Shown here: one piece after another, positions 1 through 8,896 of the stretch
How positions within the stretch are numbered: the first letter of the stretch is position 1
How the letters are laid out: every line of letters begins with the position of its first letter
DNA from: Xanthomonas dyei
Lineage (GTDB): Bacteria; Pseudomonadota; Gammaproteobacteria; Xanthomonadales; Xanthomonadaceae
DNA length: 64,000 bases
Reading direction: 5' to 3'
Assembly (NCBI RefSeq): GCF_002939865.1
Contig: NZ_MDEE01000002.1
Span: 124,001-188,000 of the forward strand
Made by a program: the position numbers and the translations under genes
Notes under the pieces: generated by a model
Seen by the model: the letters and a program-made list of their open reading frames with translations, nothing else
Told to the model about the DNA's origin: nothing
Database searches by the model: none

Positions 1-140
1 TTGGATACGCCCCGCGCGCGTTCCGCCCATTGCCAGAAGAGCTCGGTATCGGCGAGTAAGCGATTGCGCACGCGTCCGGTCGCGGTGTTGAGCAGCGCAT
101 AGCGGGTTCGACGCGCCGACAGTCGCAGTGGTCACGCGCG
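1..140. other. Left edge, no confident gene
   Basis: No complete gene is visible. On the minus strand a frame is open from about position 130 off the left edge (about 43 codons). It is rich in Arg, Leu and Trp in a coding-like way, but there is no ATG and a stop lies just upstream. It could be the start of a neighbouring gene or a remnant. Confidence 0.3.
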
Positions 141-285
141 ACTAACAAACCGTAGCGAACAGTCGTCAGGTGGGTACGGACGTCGCACTCAGAACCGGAA
201 GGTGCGCGTGGTACATGCTGCATCGAGCATCGAGCATCGAGCACCGGCCGCCTGGCAGTGAGCCCAGTCGTTTTGTTAGCCGCTT
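141..285 (+). repeat. Dispersed ~140 bp repeat, copy A
   Basis: Begins with actaacaaa and ends with ttttgttagccgct, so the ends are imperfect inverted repeats. The inner part (cactcagaaccggaa, then gcgcgtggta, then cagtcgttttgttagc) matches four other places in this window near 6.4, 11.1, 42.9 and 63.7 kb. This copy also carries a heptamer (gagcatc) repeated about three times at 217-243. It resembles a MITE-like element; no transposase is present. Confidence 0.6.
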
Positions 286-342
286 TAAACGGGATGACAG
301 CTGCGTGGCCTCGCATCTGCCGGGCCTATGCGCTCACCGCAC

Positions 343-828
343 TCAGTAGCGCCAACCCAACTGCCGATACACCTTGGCCAGCACCCAGATCGGCCCGATC
401 AGCAGATAGGTCAGATCGGTCAGAAAGCTCGGCTTGCGGCCTTCGATCTTGTGGCCGACAAATTGCGCAATCCACGCCAGCACGAACACCGTCAGCGCGG
501 TGGCGAATAATCCGGTCAGCCCAACCCGGCCTTCGATCAACCGGCACAGGCAGCCGAAGAAAAAAAAGATGCCCAGCATGCCCAGCCCGAGCGGGCGCGA
601 CAGCCGGTTGTAATACGACCACGCCGCAAACATCGACAGCGCCGCCCACACGCCACTGCTGAACCAGGTGCCGCCCACCGGAATGCACCACAGCAGCCCC
701 ACCACCGACCACAGGATTGCCGGCACCGCCACCACGTGGATCAGCTGATTGGTGTCGTTGCGGTGATCGTCGGAATAGCTGGCGAAATAGCGCTCGATCG
801 GTCGTGCGGTCGTGGTGCGTTCGGTCAT
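343..828 (-). CDS. DUF962 / Mpo1-like membrane protein
   Basis: The protein has 161 aa. The start at 828 follows a strong GGGAGGG ribosome site; the frame runs further upstream but without a better start. It opens with the DUF962 pattern (IERYFASYSDDHRNDTNQ, then LIHVVAVP), followed by about four hydrophobic helices. DUF962 proteins include yeast Mpo1, which acts in alpha-oxidation of 2-hydroxy fatty acids; the bacterial role is not settled. It is probably an inner-membrane protein and stands alone, downstream of and on the same strand as the M4 protease gene. The family call is firm; the reaction is inference. Confidence 0.8.
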   Translation of the reverse strand: MTERTTTARPIERYFASYSDDHRNDTNQLIHVVAVPAILWSVVGLLWCIPVGGTWFSSGVWAALSMFAAWSYYNRLSRPLGLGMLGIFFFFGCLCRLIEGRVGLTGLFATALTVFVLAWIAQFVGHKIEGRKPSFLTDLTYLLIGPIWVLAKVYRQLGWRY

Positions 829-937
829 GTTCCCTCCCAGGAATGACCCAAGCATACGCGTGCGAACGGCCGCAGTGGCACTACGCCGGTGACCGGGCCC
901 CACCACGCCCCAATGGCGTGGGGAGGCCCGGACAGCA

Positions 938-2545
938 TCAGTTGACCGACACCGCACTCCAGGCGGCGGCCACCGCACGGTACTGGGTGGAGGTGCCGCC
1001 ATACAGATCGGTGGCCGCGCTCAATGTCGCCCGACGTGCGGCCGCGTAATTGGTGGAGGACGTCATATAGACGGTGAGTGCGCGATACCAGATACGGCTG
1101 GCCGCAGCCCGGCCGATCGCCGTCAATGCGGTATTGCCGTTGCAGACCAGCCCGGCCGGGGTCACGTTGTAGCTGGTGCCTGCGCCGAAACCGCTCGGCA
1201 CCACCGCGCCTTCGGCCAACAGGTAGTAGAAGTGGTTGGCCACACCGGAGCTGTAATGCACGTTGAGCGAGCCCAGGCTGCTGCTGTAGCAATCCGGCGA
1301 ATCGCCGTCCAGGCTCGGCTTGAACATGTAGCGCAACGCCAGCGTGCCAGTGCTGTTGCGGGGAATGATTTTTTCGCCGATCAGGTAATTGCCAGGCTCG
1401 GTCGGGTTATTGGCGTAGTACTCCACCATGCTGCCCATGATGTCGGAGGTGGCTTCGTTCAACCCTCCGGATTCGCCCGAATACACCAGCCGTGCCGAGC
1501 GGCTGGTCACGCCGTGGGTCATCTCGTGGCCGGCCACATCCACCGACACCAGTGGCGTCAGGCTGCTGCCGTCGCCGTCGCCGTCGCCGTCGCCGAAGGT
1601 CATGCAGAAGTAGTCGTCCGACCAGAATGCATTGTTGTAGCGGCTTCCGTAATGCACGCGGCTGCGCGCGCCCTTGCCGTCGTTGGCGATCCCGGTGCGC
1701 GCGTGGGTGTTCTTGAAGTAATCCCAGGTCAGCGCCACGCCGAAGTGCGCGTCGGCAGCCACCGTGACCGTATCGCTGGTAGCGCCGTTGCCCCAGGTGT
1801 TGTCGGCATCGGTGATCAAGGTGCCGTTGCCGGAGGTGGCATTGCGCAGGTTGTAGGTGGCGCCGCCACCGCGGCTCAGATCGGTCAGCTCATACCCGCT
1901 GCTGCAACGCGTGGTCGACAGCGCCACGCTGCCCGCATACAGCGAGCGTCCGGTACCGGACGCACTGGTGCCGCCCGCGCATGCGGTATGCACCGTGTCC
2001 CAGGATTCGAGAATGCGTTGATCGGCCGCATCGACGATGTAATGCATTTCGGTCGGCGTCTGATCGGGTTTGATACCGCTATAGATCACTTCATACACCA
2101 GTCGCGGTGCGCCTTGCCGCGCGTACAGCGCAAGGCTGGCGCGTGGCGCGGCAGCCTGCGGCACATCGAATTGCGCACCAGCTACGCGCAATGCGGTGGC
2201 CGTATCGATGCCCGGCAGCAGGCTGGGACGCAGGTTGGTGTCCATGGTTTGACTCAACTGCCGCATCACTCCGCGCCGCGAATGCACCACCACATCGCCG
2301 CCGATGACCGGCAAACCCTGATAGGTACGATCGAAGCGCACATGCTCGGTGCCATCGGCATCGACGATGCTGTCGCGCGCGATAAAGGCATCGGCCGGTG
2401 CACGATTGGCCAGCGCTGCGGCGTTGTTTCCCAGCAGGGACTGCGCGCGCGACACGGCCGCGTTGGCAGACAAATCAGCAGCGGTAGCGACAGCAGAAAA
2501 CGATAGCGCGCAGCAGATTGCCGCGCCCAATACATGGAATTGCAT
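938..2545 (-). CDS. Secreted neutral metalloprotease, peptidase family M4 (thermolysin type)
   Basis: The protein has 535 aa. The start at 2545 has GGAGAGAG upstream and gives a clean signal peptide (about residues 1-23, ending ATAA). The propeptide (about 24-185, FTP/PepSY type) is followed by the catalytic domain. Zinc site: H340-E341-xx-H344 (HEMTH) and E364 in GGLNEATSD. A later NVHYSSGVANHFYYL segment carries the second catalytic His. It should be exported by Sec and then a type II system, and self-process. Oddity: an eight-residue Asp-Gly run (319-326) lies just before the zinc helix and is encoded by a gtcgcc hexamer repeat. The gene is monocistronic, with about 440 bases of upstream space. 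Confidence 0.92.
   Translation of the reverse strand: MQFHVLGAAICCALSFSAVATAADLSANAAVSRAQSLLGNNAAALANRAPADAFIARDSIVDADGTEHVRFDRTYQGLPVIGGDVVVHSRRGVMRQLSQTMDTNLRPSLLPGIDTATALRVAGAQFDVPQAAAPRASLALYARQGAPRLVYEVIYSGIKPDQTPTEMHYIVDAADQRILESWDTVHTACAGGTSASGTGRSLYAGSVALSTTRCSSGYELTDLSRGGGATYNLRNATSGNGTLITDADNTWGNGATSDTVTVAADAHFGVALTWDYFKNTHARTGIANDGKGARSRVHYGSRYNNAFWSDDYFCMTFGDGDGDGDGSSLTPLVSVDVAGHEMTHGVTSRSARLVYSGESGGLNEATSDIMGSMVEYYANNPTEPGNYLIGEKIIPRNSTGTLALRYMFKPSLDGDSPDCYSSSLGSLNVHYSSGVANHFYYLLAEGAVVPSGFGAGTSYNVTPAGLVCNGNTALTAIGRAAASRIWYRALTVYMTSSTNYAAARRATLSAATDLYGGTSTQYRAVAAAWSAVSVN
1571..1594 (-). repeat. gtcgcc hexamer repeat (4 units) inside the M4 protease gene
   Basis: Four tandem copies of a 6-base unit encode Asp-Gly pairs. 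Gain or loss of units would keep frame and change loop length near the active-site helix. Confidence 0.8.
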
Positions 2546-2944
2546 GACGACTCTCTCCAGAAAACGTGCAATGCAAAGACCGACGGCACCCCCCCGACAG
2601 CCGGTCGCCGATGGCACCTTGGGTGCCGGCAGCTACGCTTGCACAGTCCCGAACTGGACATTAGTAAAAATTACGGATGTGTTGCGTTCTGTGCGCCCGG
2701 CCACTTTGCGATGCGGACCGCATCGCAGAGATGTGCCTGTCCCACTGCGTGCAGGGCATCTGCACGTTTGCGTCTGCGCAAGCTCTCTATGTGTTCAACA
2801 GGTTTCGTGGGAAATGCGCCCAGGTGCGCGGAGTGCGGCAGACAAGCAAGGCGAACGACGCGTCTCCATGAATGCAACATTCAAATGGATGACGTCTCAC
2901 TTCTAGGCGAGTGCATAGAGCCCTGGGCAGGTACAAGGCAGGCA
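2546..2944. other. Upstream region of the M4 protease gene, with a 21-base palindrome
   Basis: About 400 bases without a gene. A perfect palindrome with 10-base arms (tgcgatgcgg / ccgcatcgca, one central base) lies at 2707-2727, about 160 bases upstream of the protease start. A short AT-rich stretch (ttagtaaaaattac) near 2660-2673 is the likeliest promoter area. The palindrome could be an operator or a hairpin; which one is not known. Confidence 0.45.
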
Positions 2945-2972
2945 CAAAAAAGCCGGCCATGCAGGCCGGCTT
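2945..2972 (-). terminator. Rho-independent terminator of the X-T4SS effector gene
   Basis: Read on the minus strand, the stem aagccggcc / ggccggctt is followed by a run of T (ttttttg). It starts about 18 bases after the stop codon at 2990. Confidence 0.85.
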
Positions 2973-2989
2973 CGTTGCGCTGCGAAACC

Positions 2990-4732
2990 TTAGCGGCCGC
3001 CGATGGCGACCTTCTGCTGCTCTTCGTGCGCCGGTTGCTGCTGCGGCTGGCCGGACAGCAACTGCGCGCTGGTCTGCTCCAATGACGGAGCAGGCTGGTT
3101 CAGATCCACCGCCGCACGGAACCCTGGCGTGGTCCCCATCACGAACGCCTTGCCGTCCTGCACCGTCACGCTTTGCAGTTTGTCTGCGCTGTCGATGCCG
3201 TTCTGCTTGGCCTGCAAGGTGACGTTGGCAGCGGTCTCGTGGGAGATCATGCTCGGCAGCTTGGTGCGAATCGCGTTGTGCAATGCATGGTCAGGATGCG
3301 ATGCATCGTTGAGCGACGGACCTTTCGGCGCCGCAACTGGCGCGTCGGCCGCTTTGGCCGCAATCTGCGCCGCAGGCACCGACAACGCAGCCCGCGTATC
3401 GCGGCCGACGACACCGTCCTGCTGCAGCCCATGCTGCTTCTGGAATGCCATCACCGCCTCGCGCGTGTTGTCGCCAAAGCGACCATCCTCGGCAAGCCGA
3501 TTACCCTGCGCATCGCGTACGCCAAGGCGGTTGAGATCCTGCTGCAGCTTGCCGACATCGCCACCCTGCTCGCCGTGACGCAGCGTGCCATTGCCGGCCG
3601 GTGTGGCTGGCTGGGATTGACGAGCGCCGGACTCCTGCTGATGGCCCTGATTCCAGAACGTCTCAGGACTGGTCAGCTTGCCGTTGGCATCGCGCAGTTG
3701 GTAATGCACATGCTGCGCGTACTGGCTGTTACCGTTCGGGCCGCGTCCACCCATCGTGCCGATGGCATCGCCCGCGGACAGCGTCTGACCTTCTTTCACC
3801 TTGAGTGCGTCCAGGTGCAGGATCTCGTGCGAGTTACCCTGCGCATCGCGAATCTTGACGGTGCCGTAGTTGCCGCCTGCGAAGGTGACGGTCCCGGAGA
3901 CCGGCGCATGCACGGTCGGGTGCTGCAAATTGCGGCCTGTCTGGCCACCCTGGTAGTTGAAGTCGGTCCCGCCGTGCGGCCCGTGGCTGCCGCGGTGCTC
4001 GCCATAATGACCAGTGATATGCGGATCGGTACGGCCGTGACCAGGCAGCATGCGCTCCATCGTGTGCTGAAAATTGCTGCGAGCGCCATGGCTGGATTCG
4101 GCCTGGTGCATCGCTGGTGCCGGTGCCGGTGCCGGCCGGTCCACCGCATTGCCCTGCGTTTGGGCAAGACGCTGTTCGACAAACTGGGTGTAGTTGTCCA
4201 AATGAGGGGCAATCTCGCGCCGCGACAGCGCAAGGCCACCATAATCCTTGCTGGGACCATCGTGGTGATATTTGTAGATGTAATCCTCACCCTGGCCGCG
4301 GCTGCGCGCAAGGTCGCGGTTATCGATGAAATGTTGCACCAATGCCTGCGACTGCGTTTGCACGTCGAAGCGGTTGGACGCGTTGACCCCGTAATGCGCG
4401 CCAGTGCGGTCAATGAACTGACCCAGGCCCGAGGCAGACGTCGTGCCCGCAGCGGCATCGGGATTGAAGCCTGATTCAACGCGGGCGATGGCAAGAACGT
4501 AAGCGGTCTCGCGCGCGGAAAGCCCGGCATCCCGCGAGGAATCGATCAGGCTGTCGATCACTCTGGATTGGGTCTGTGGACTGGCATCGCCCCAGCGCCG
4601 GGACTCGCCGTGCAGCCGGCCATCGGTGCTGTCGATGGGCTCGCGATAATGGCTCCAGGCTTTGATTCTGTCGCTGCTGTATCCAGCGCCGCGGGGCTGG
4701 ACCATATCGGTGTAGATCGTATCGTCGGTCAT
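2990..4732 (-). CDS. Antibacterial X-T4SS effector: lysozyme-like / M23 peptidase / PG-binding / XVIPCD tail
   Basis: The protein has 580 aa, no signal peptide, and AAAGGA before the ATG at 4732. Domains in order: lysozyme/SLT-like (about 65-190, E86 in RVESGFNP, then GLGQF); a Pro/Ala linker; M23 endopeptidase (about 245-350, H253/D257 in HGGTD and HVH at 341-343); PG_binding_1 (about 390-450); and a Gln-rich C-terminal domain (about 470-575) with the VTVQDGKAFVMG pattern of XVIPCD. XVIPCD tails are bound by VirD4 and direct toxins into the Xanthomonas bacteria-killing type IV system. The protein therefore likely cuts both glycan and peptide parts of a rival's wall. The preceding gene encodes a lipoprotein that fits an immunity protein. 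From memory this matches X. citri XAC0466; not verified. Confidence 0.88.
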   Translation of the reverse strand: MTDDTIYTDMVQPRGAGYSSDRIKAWSHYREPIDSTDGRLHGESRRWGDASPQTQSRVIDSLIDSSRDAGLSARETAYVLAIARVESGFNPDAAAGTTSASGLGQFIDRTGAHYGVNASNRFDVQTQSQALVQHFIDNRDLARSRGQGEDYIYKYHHDGPSKDYGGLALSRREIAPHLDNYTQFVEQRLAQTQGNAVDRPAPAPAPAMHQAESSHGARSNFQHTMERMLPGHGRTDPHITGHYGEHRGSHGPHGGTDFNYQGGQTGRNLQHPTVHAPVSGTVTFAGGNYGTVKIRDAQGNSHEILHLDALKVKEGQTLSAGDAIGTMGGRGPNGNSQYAQHVHYQLRDANGKLTSPETFWNQGHQQESGARQSQPATPAGNGTLRHGEQGGDVGKLQQDLNRLGVRDAQGNRLAEDGRFGDNTREAVMAFQKQHGLQQDGVVGRDTRAALSVPAAQIAAKAADAPVAAPKGPSLNDASHPDHALHNAIRTKLPSMISHETAANVTLQAKQNGIDSADKLQSVTVQDGKAFVMGTTPGFRAAVDLNQPAPSLEQTSAQLLSGQPQQQPAHEEQQKVAIGGR

Positions 4733-4851
4733 GATGTGCGTTCCTTTCTATGAGACAGATTCTTCCGTGTCGGGGGTGTTGCTCCATGTACTGCGTACTT
4801 CATTCGCCATGCACCAGATCCGTGACGGTGCATGCGCATCTCTTGCTCCAG

Positions 4852-5412
4852 TCAAGACTGGAACGGCAATAGCTCGGGGTGCTTCAACCCCAGCTGTTCA
4901 AGCATGTGTTCGTAGTCGTCGTTGTTCGGGCTTTGCTGGCCGTCCTGCTCGAGAAGCGGCGGGGTGGCGTGATTGAGCAGCTTTCCCGTGGCGTCGTAGA
5001 GGAAGAACCACTCGCAGAATTCGCAACCATAGGGCAGCTCGCCGTACTGGACGACAGCGTAGGCGGTCCCCTTGCCATCTTCCGCACAGCCAATCCCGAC
5101 CGGCGTGTATTCCGCCATCTCGGCAGGTGCCGGCAAGGTCTGGCGTTGGCCCTCGCGTTCCATGTCCACCCGTGTCTTGGTGGACGTTCCGTCTTGTGAA
5201 GGCAGTGCAGTCAATTGCAGGCGCATGCCGCGGCATTCCTTGATCATGTCGTTTTGTCCTGGTCGGACCGCTTCCGCTGAAACAGCAGGTTGGGGAGTGG
5301 GCGCCGCCGCCGGCGCGCTTGGGGCACTCGTTGCGGACATCGGTTTGTCGCCGCAGGCAGACAAGCACAGCGTCGCAGCGAGCACAGGTAACAGAAACAT
5401 GTCACGTCGCAT
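4852..5412 (-). CDS. Lipoprotein, probable X-Tfi immunity protein for the downstream effector
   Basis: The protein has 186 aa. AAGGAGG stands before the ATG at 5412. A lipoprotein signal ends at LSAC (Cys20), followed by a Ser/Ala/Pro linker, so the mature protein is lipid-anchored in the periplasm. It contains several Cys (CRGMRL, GIGCAED, CEFCEWFF). It lies 119 bases upstream of the effector gene on the same strand. Cognate immunity proteins (X-Tfi) of X-T4SS effectors are small periplasmic lipoproteins encoded next to the toxin, so position and topology support that role. No binding residues can be read directly; the immunity call is by context. Confidence 0.7.
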   Translation of the reverse strand: MRRDMFLLPVLAATLCLSACGDKPMSATSAPSAPAAAPTPQPAVSAEAVRPGQNDMIKECRGMRLQLTALPSQDGTSTKTRVDMEREGQRQTLPAPAEMAEYTPVGIGCAEDGKGTAYAVVQYGELPYGCEFCEWFFLYDATGKLLNHATPPLLEQDGQQSPNNDDYEHMLEQLGLKHPELLPFQS

Positions 5413-5558
5413 CGGTTGGCCTCCTTGGAGGTCTCATCAAAGTATCTCGCCCTGTGCCCACTCCAACGGAACGCCTGCCGGCGGTTGACGTCGCGTCGAA
5501 AGTGGCGTCAACGCGTCCGTCTGTAACGTCCGCCGCGTGGGTTCTACCGGCTACCGAG

Positions 5559-6053
5559 TTACAGCGACTGGTCGTCCACCTTGACCAACGTCCAGCACGG
5601 ACGCTGAGCGAACTGGTAGACCTGCTGGTCGCCGGTGTTCGGTGTGCGGACCAGCACCTGGCGACCGCCGGCGTCCTCGGAGACGACGACTTCGCGGCCG
5701 CCGTTGCGGACAGCGTCCAGGTTGGGGATGACCGGCCACTCGACCTTTGCGAGCGGAACCTCGCGCGTCACCGGTGCCGGCTCGGGCTGCGCCTCCGGGT
5801 CCAGCTGGACCATGGTGAGCGGATCGGCGGTGGCCTTCTCCTGCACAGCAATCTCCGCACTGAAGCGCTTCAAGAACGCGGAGAAGTCGGCCTCCGGGCA
5901 ACGCGCTGCCGGTGCCGGCGCGGTGGCTGCGACGGTGGTCGCGGGCGCGGCGGCGGGTGGCGAGCCTGCGGCTGCCGGTGGCGCCTGTGCGGAGCAGGCC
6001 GCAAGCGCCACGCTCAATACCAGAGCGGTCAGGGTAGTACGGTAACTAGCCAA
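5559..6053 (-). CDS. Small exported lipoprotein of unknown function
   Basis: The frame is open far upstream, but the sensible start is a TTG at 6053, preceded by AGGAGGATCCCA. This gives 164 aa beginning MASYRTTLTALVLSVALAAC, a lipoprotein signal with lipobox LAAC. A long Ala/Pro linker follows, then about 100 residues of folded sequence with two Cys and a TGDQQVYQF / CWTLVKVDD ending. No family is recognised. It is transcribed in the same direction as the immunity and effector genes but 147 bases before them, so it may or may not share their transcript. Confidence 0.7.
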   Translation of the reverse strand: MASYRTTLTALVLSVALAACSAQAPPAAAGSPPAAAPATTVAATAPAPAARCPEADFSAFLKRFSAEIAVQEKATADPLTMVQLDPEAQPEPAPVTREVPLAKVEWPVIPNLDAVRNGGREVVVSEDAGGRQVLVRTPNTGDQQVYQFAQRPCWTLVKVDDQSL

Positions 6054-6327
6054 TGGGATCCTCCTGATCGTGTGGGGGCAGCATGCGCGCGGCGAGAGTC
6101 TATCGGCGGCGCGGTTGCAGTGTGTGAAAAACCCGCAGTCGGAGCATTGGCGCGAGTGAAGAGGCTGCGCAACGCCGCGAGCACGCAGCCGTGGTTTCGA
6201 GGGATGCGGCCGTTCCGATACGGCACACAGACTCCGCTGATCGAACCACTGTGTCACCGGGACCATCTGTCGGCGCACGTGTGCACTGCACTCCTCTCAG
6301 CATCCCCGATGTGCCGAACGTAACCTA

Positions 6328-6466
6328 GAGCGGCTGACAAAACTCCTGTGCTCACCGCCAGGCGAGCGCGGCCGGTGCTCGGTGCAGCGTGCACCACGCG
6401 TACACTCCGGTTTTGAGCGCGCCGTCCAAACCCGCCTGACGACGACGCGCTACGTTTTATAAACCG
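6328..6466 (-). repeat. Dispersed ~140 bp repeat, copy B
   Basis: Inverted copy of the element at 141-285. It opens agcggctgacaaaact and ends acgttttataaaccgccc, imperfect inverted ends. It directly abuts the stop codon of the gene at 6469. With the sequence up to 6053 it fills a 415-base gap in which nothing else is seen. Confidence 0.6.
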
Positions 6467-6468
6467 CC

Positions 6469-7119
6469 CTAAATCCCGTTCGAAAAAACGTCCAGCGCAT
6501 CTGCATCGACCCAGCCCTGTGCACAGTCGCCGACATAGCGGCCCTGCGCAGCGAGCCGACAGGCCGCGCCGCCAGTTGGCTTCAAACGTGTGATCGGCCT
6601 GTCGCCATACGTTTCACACAGCGTCGCGTTGTTGCACGCAGCGACACTGCTCGCCGGGATCGCGACCACGTAGTAATAGCGCGGATTCTGCCCGGTGCGG
6701 GCGACGCCCTGGACGCAGACGAGTTGACCTTGCGTCAGGCTGGCAGTGGCGGTTGCGGTGCTGCCGGTGGCTGGCACGGTATCGCGTATGTCGGCGCCCG
6801 TTGCACGCGCGACGCCTGCGAACAATCCCGTGTCACCGCAGTCCGATAACAGCTCCACATCATAAAAATCGCCTGTATCGATATTGCCTGCCGTGCAGCC
6901 TGTGCCAGAGAGTGGGTTGGCACACGTCACGCCACTGACCTTGATTGCCGCTGCGAATGGCTGACCGACAGCAGTCACCGGTGCCGGGGCTGCCGGCAAG
7001 GGGCGTGCTGCGGCCTGCGTAGAAATCGGCTCGCCAGCGCTGCATGCCATTGCCGCAAACAACGCAGGCAGCATGACGCAAGACAATGGCGTGAGGCGGT
7101 TGTTTGAGGGATGCGACAT
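6469..7119 (-). CDS. Exported Cys-rich protein of unknown function, probable lipoprotein
   Basis: The protein has 216 aa from the ATG at 7119; a GTG at 7149 would add 10 residues and cannot be excluded. A hydrophobic signal ends at a lipobox-like AAMAC. The mature part has many Cys (about ten), suggesting disulfides in the periplasm. A TITR-free, Thr/Ala-rich middle is followed by GRYVGDCAQGWVDADALD near the C-terminus. I recognise no family. It is single, with the repeat element directly after its stop. Base composition is slightly lower in GC than the neighbours. Confidence 0.65.
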   Translation of the reverse strand: MSHPSNNRLTPLSCVMLPALFAAMACSAGEPISTQAAARPLPAAPAPVTAVGQPFAAAIKVSGVTCANPLSGTGCTAGNIDTGDFYDVELLSDCGDTGLFAGVARATGADIRDTVPATGSTATATASLTQGQLVCVQGVARTGQNPRYYYVVAIPASSVAACNNATLCETYGDRPITRLKPTGGAACRLAAQGRYVGDCAQGWVDADALDVFSNGI

Positions 7120-7276
7120 CGTCAAAACCTGGCTGCTGGATGTGATCACTATTGCAACAGGCCTCTGGGAGAACTCTCACGCATCATCAAACGCGCGCCA
7201 TGTCTTGTTTCAAGCGCGCATTAGCGATCGATGCGTTACCGGTCCCTCCAGCGCCGACTCCGATAATCGACGACCG

Positions 7277-7306
7277 CAAAAAACTAAAGCCCCGCACTCG
7301 GGGCTT
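7277..7306 (-). terminator. Rho-independent terminator of purC
   Basis: On the minus strand the stem aagccccg / cggggctt is followed by tagttttttg. It begins 8 bases after the purC stop. Confidence 0.9.
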
Positions 7307-7313
7307 CAACGCA

Positions 7314-8240
7314 TCAATCGACTGAAATACCCGCAAGCCGCTGCAGCGCTTCTGCATATTTGGCGCGTGTGCGGTCGATGACGTCGGCCGGCAGGCTCGG
7401 GCCCGGTGCGGTCTTGCCCCAGTCCAGCGTCTCCAGATAATCGCGCACAAACTGCTTGTCGTAGCTTGGCGGGCTGGTGCCCACTTCGTACTGATCGGCC
7501 GGCCAGTAGCGCGACGAATCCGGGGTCAGCATCTCGTCCATGATGTACAGGCGGCCATCGGCGTCGGTGCCGAATTCGAACTTGGTGTCGGCCAGCAAAA
7601 TGCCGCGTTCGGCAGCAAAATCTGCGGCGAAGCGGTAGATGCGCAAGGTGGCATCGCGTACGCGTTCGGCCAGTTCGGCGCCGACGGTCTTGACCATCGC
7701 ATCGAAGTCGATGTTTTCGTCATGGTCGCCCACGGCGGCCTTGGTCGACGGGGTAAAGATCGGCTCGGGCAGTTTCTCGGCCTGGCGCAGGCCGTCGGGC
7801 AATTCGATGCCGCTGACCTTGCCGGTGCGCTGATAGTCCTTCCAGCCGCTACCGATCAGATAGCCGCGCGCGATCGCTTCCACCGGCACCGGCTTGAGCT
7901 TGCGCGTGACCACCGCACGTTTGGCGTACAGCGCCGGGTCCACGCCGTCGGGCAGCACCTGCTCCACCGCGATGTTGACCAGGTGGTTGGGCATCAGGTG
8001 TTCGGTCTTGTGGAACCAGAAATTGGAGACCTGGCACAGCATCTCGCCCTTGCCGGGAATCGGGTCCGGCAACACCACATCGAACGCGGACAGGCGGTCG
8101 GTGGCCACCATCAATAGATAGTCGCCGGGCGGCGCGTTGGCGGGCAGGCGGTCGCGGGGAATATCGAAGACATCGCGGACCTTGCCACGATGACGCAACG
8201 GCAGGCCGGGCAGATCGGATTGCAACAGCGTGGTCGACAC
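7314..8240 (-). CDS. purC: Phosphoribosylaminoimidazole-succinocarboxamide synthase (SAICAR synthetase)
   Basis: Joins aspartate to CAIR with ATP, step 8 of purine synthesis, in the cytoplasm. The N-terminus has the [11 protein letters not shown] phosphate-binding pattern, and further on come [26 protein letters not shown] and ADTKFEFG, all family hallmarks. Its 308 residues match the longer, yeast-like class. Two GTG starts compete. The first (8246) overlaps the AGGAG ribosome site, so I chose the second at 8240, five bases after it. It is monocistronic, with its own terminator. The other late purine genes (purH, purD) lie 40 kb away in this window. Confidence 0.95.
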   Translation of the reverse strand: MSTTLLQSDLPGLPLRHRGKVRDVFDIPRDRLPANAPPGDYLLMVATDRLSAFDVVLPDPIPGKGEMLCQVSNFWFHKTEHLMPNHLVNIAVEQVLPDGVDPALYAKRAVVTRKLKPVPVEAIARGYLIGSGWKDYQRTGKVSGIELPDGLRQAEKLPEPIFTPSTKAAVGDHDENIDFDAMVKTVGAELAERVRDATLRIYRFAADFAAERGILLADTKFEFGTDADGRLYIMDEMLTPDSSRYWPADQYEVGTSPPSYDKQFVRDYLETLDWGKTAPGPSLPADVIDRTRAKYAEALQRLAGISVD

Positions 8241-8447
8241 AGGCACTCCTAATGACGTCGCTATGACGCTGTCCCCGGGACCCGGCGGGCCCGCGGGTGG
8301 GCAGCGGGCCGCGTAGTGTACGGCGCTTCGGCGCGCCCCGCTGGATTTATTGGCGGCTGCCGTGCACCGGTTGTGGACGGCCCGTCAGCTAGGCCAGGCG
8401 GGCGTTCGGGTAAGATCGCCAGCCCGCCTTGCCACCCCCGATTACTC

Positions 8448-8777
8448 ATGTCCTGGTACGGAAAATTGCTCGGCGCATTGGCCGGCGCCTTGCTGTTCCG
8501 CGGCGCGCCATTCGTGGGGCTGATGATCGGCCTGGCCATCGGGCACGCGGTGGATGCCGGCTGGTTCAAGCGGCGCGCGGAAAACCCGTACGAAGCCCTG
8601 GGACTGGAGCCGGACGCGACCACGGCCGAGATCGATCTGGCCTATCGCCGGCTGATGTCGCGCTATCACCCGGACAAAGTGATCAACGCCGAGCCGGAGG
8701 CGCGCCGCCAGGCAGAGAAAAAAGCCAGTCAGATCAACGCCGCGTACGACCGGATCCAGCGGCTGCGCAAGCGCTGA
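8448..8777 (+). CDS. Membrane-anchored J-domain protein (DjlA-like)
   Basis: The protein has 109 aa. It starts with MSWYGKLLGALAGALLF, a single membrane segment (about residues 5-33) of the DjlA N-terminal type, then a J domain (about 47-105) with the diagnostic HPD in SRYHPDKV. The TerB-like middle part of full DjlA is missing, so this is a short version. J domains stimulate DnaK ATPase; here the partner would be recruited to the inner membrane. It is divergent from purC. Confidence 0.85.
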   Translation: MSWYGKLLGALAGALLFRGAPFVGLMIGLAIGHAVDAGWFKRRAENPYEALGLEPDATTAEIDLAYRRLMSRYHPDKVINAEPEARRQAEKKASQINAAYDRIQRLRKR

Positions 8778-8850
8778 GTGGCAGAGGTGAACGCATTGCG
8801 CGTTCAACAGGTCGTAGCAAGCAGGGCCGCTGCCCATCCCGAACAGAAAC

Positions 8851-8881
8851 AGCGCCACCCAGGCCGAGCCCAGGTGGCGCT
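8851..8881 (-). terminator. Hairpin after the outer-membrane barrel gene
   Basis: A 9-base stem (agcgccacc / ggtggcgct) with an inner imperfect part lies 15 bases after the stop at 8897. A T-containing tail (gtttctgttc) follows on the minus strand. It also sits between two converging genes, so it may serve both. Confidence 0.7.
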
Positions 8882-8896
8882 GCCGTCAGCCCTGTA

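Noticed and set aside
1232-4474. Two plus-strand frames of over 400 codons opposite the M4 protease and the X-T4SS effector
   Set aside because: Their strands conflict with genes that have full motifs, signal peptides and ribosome sites. They are shadows.
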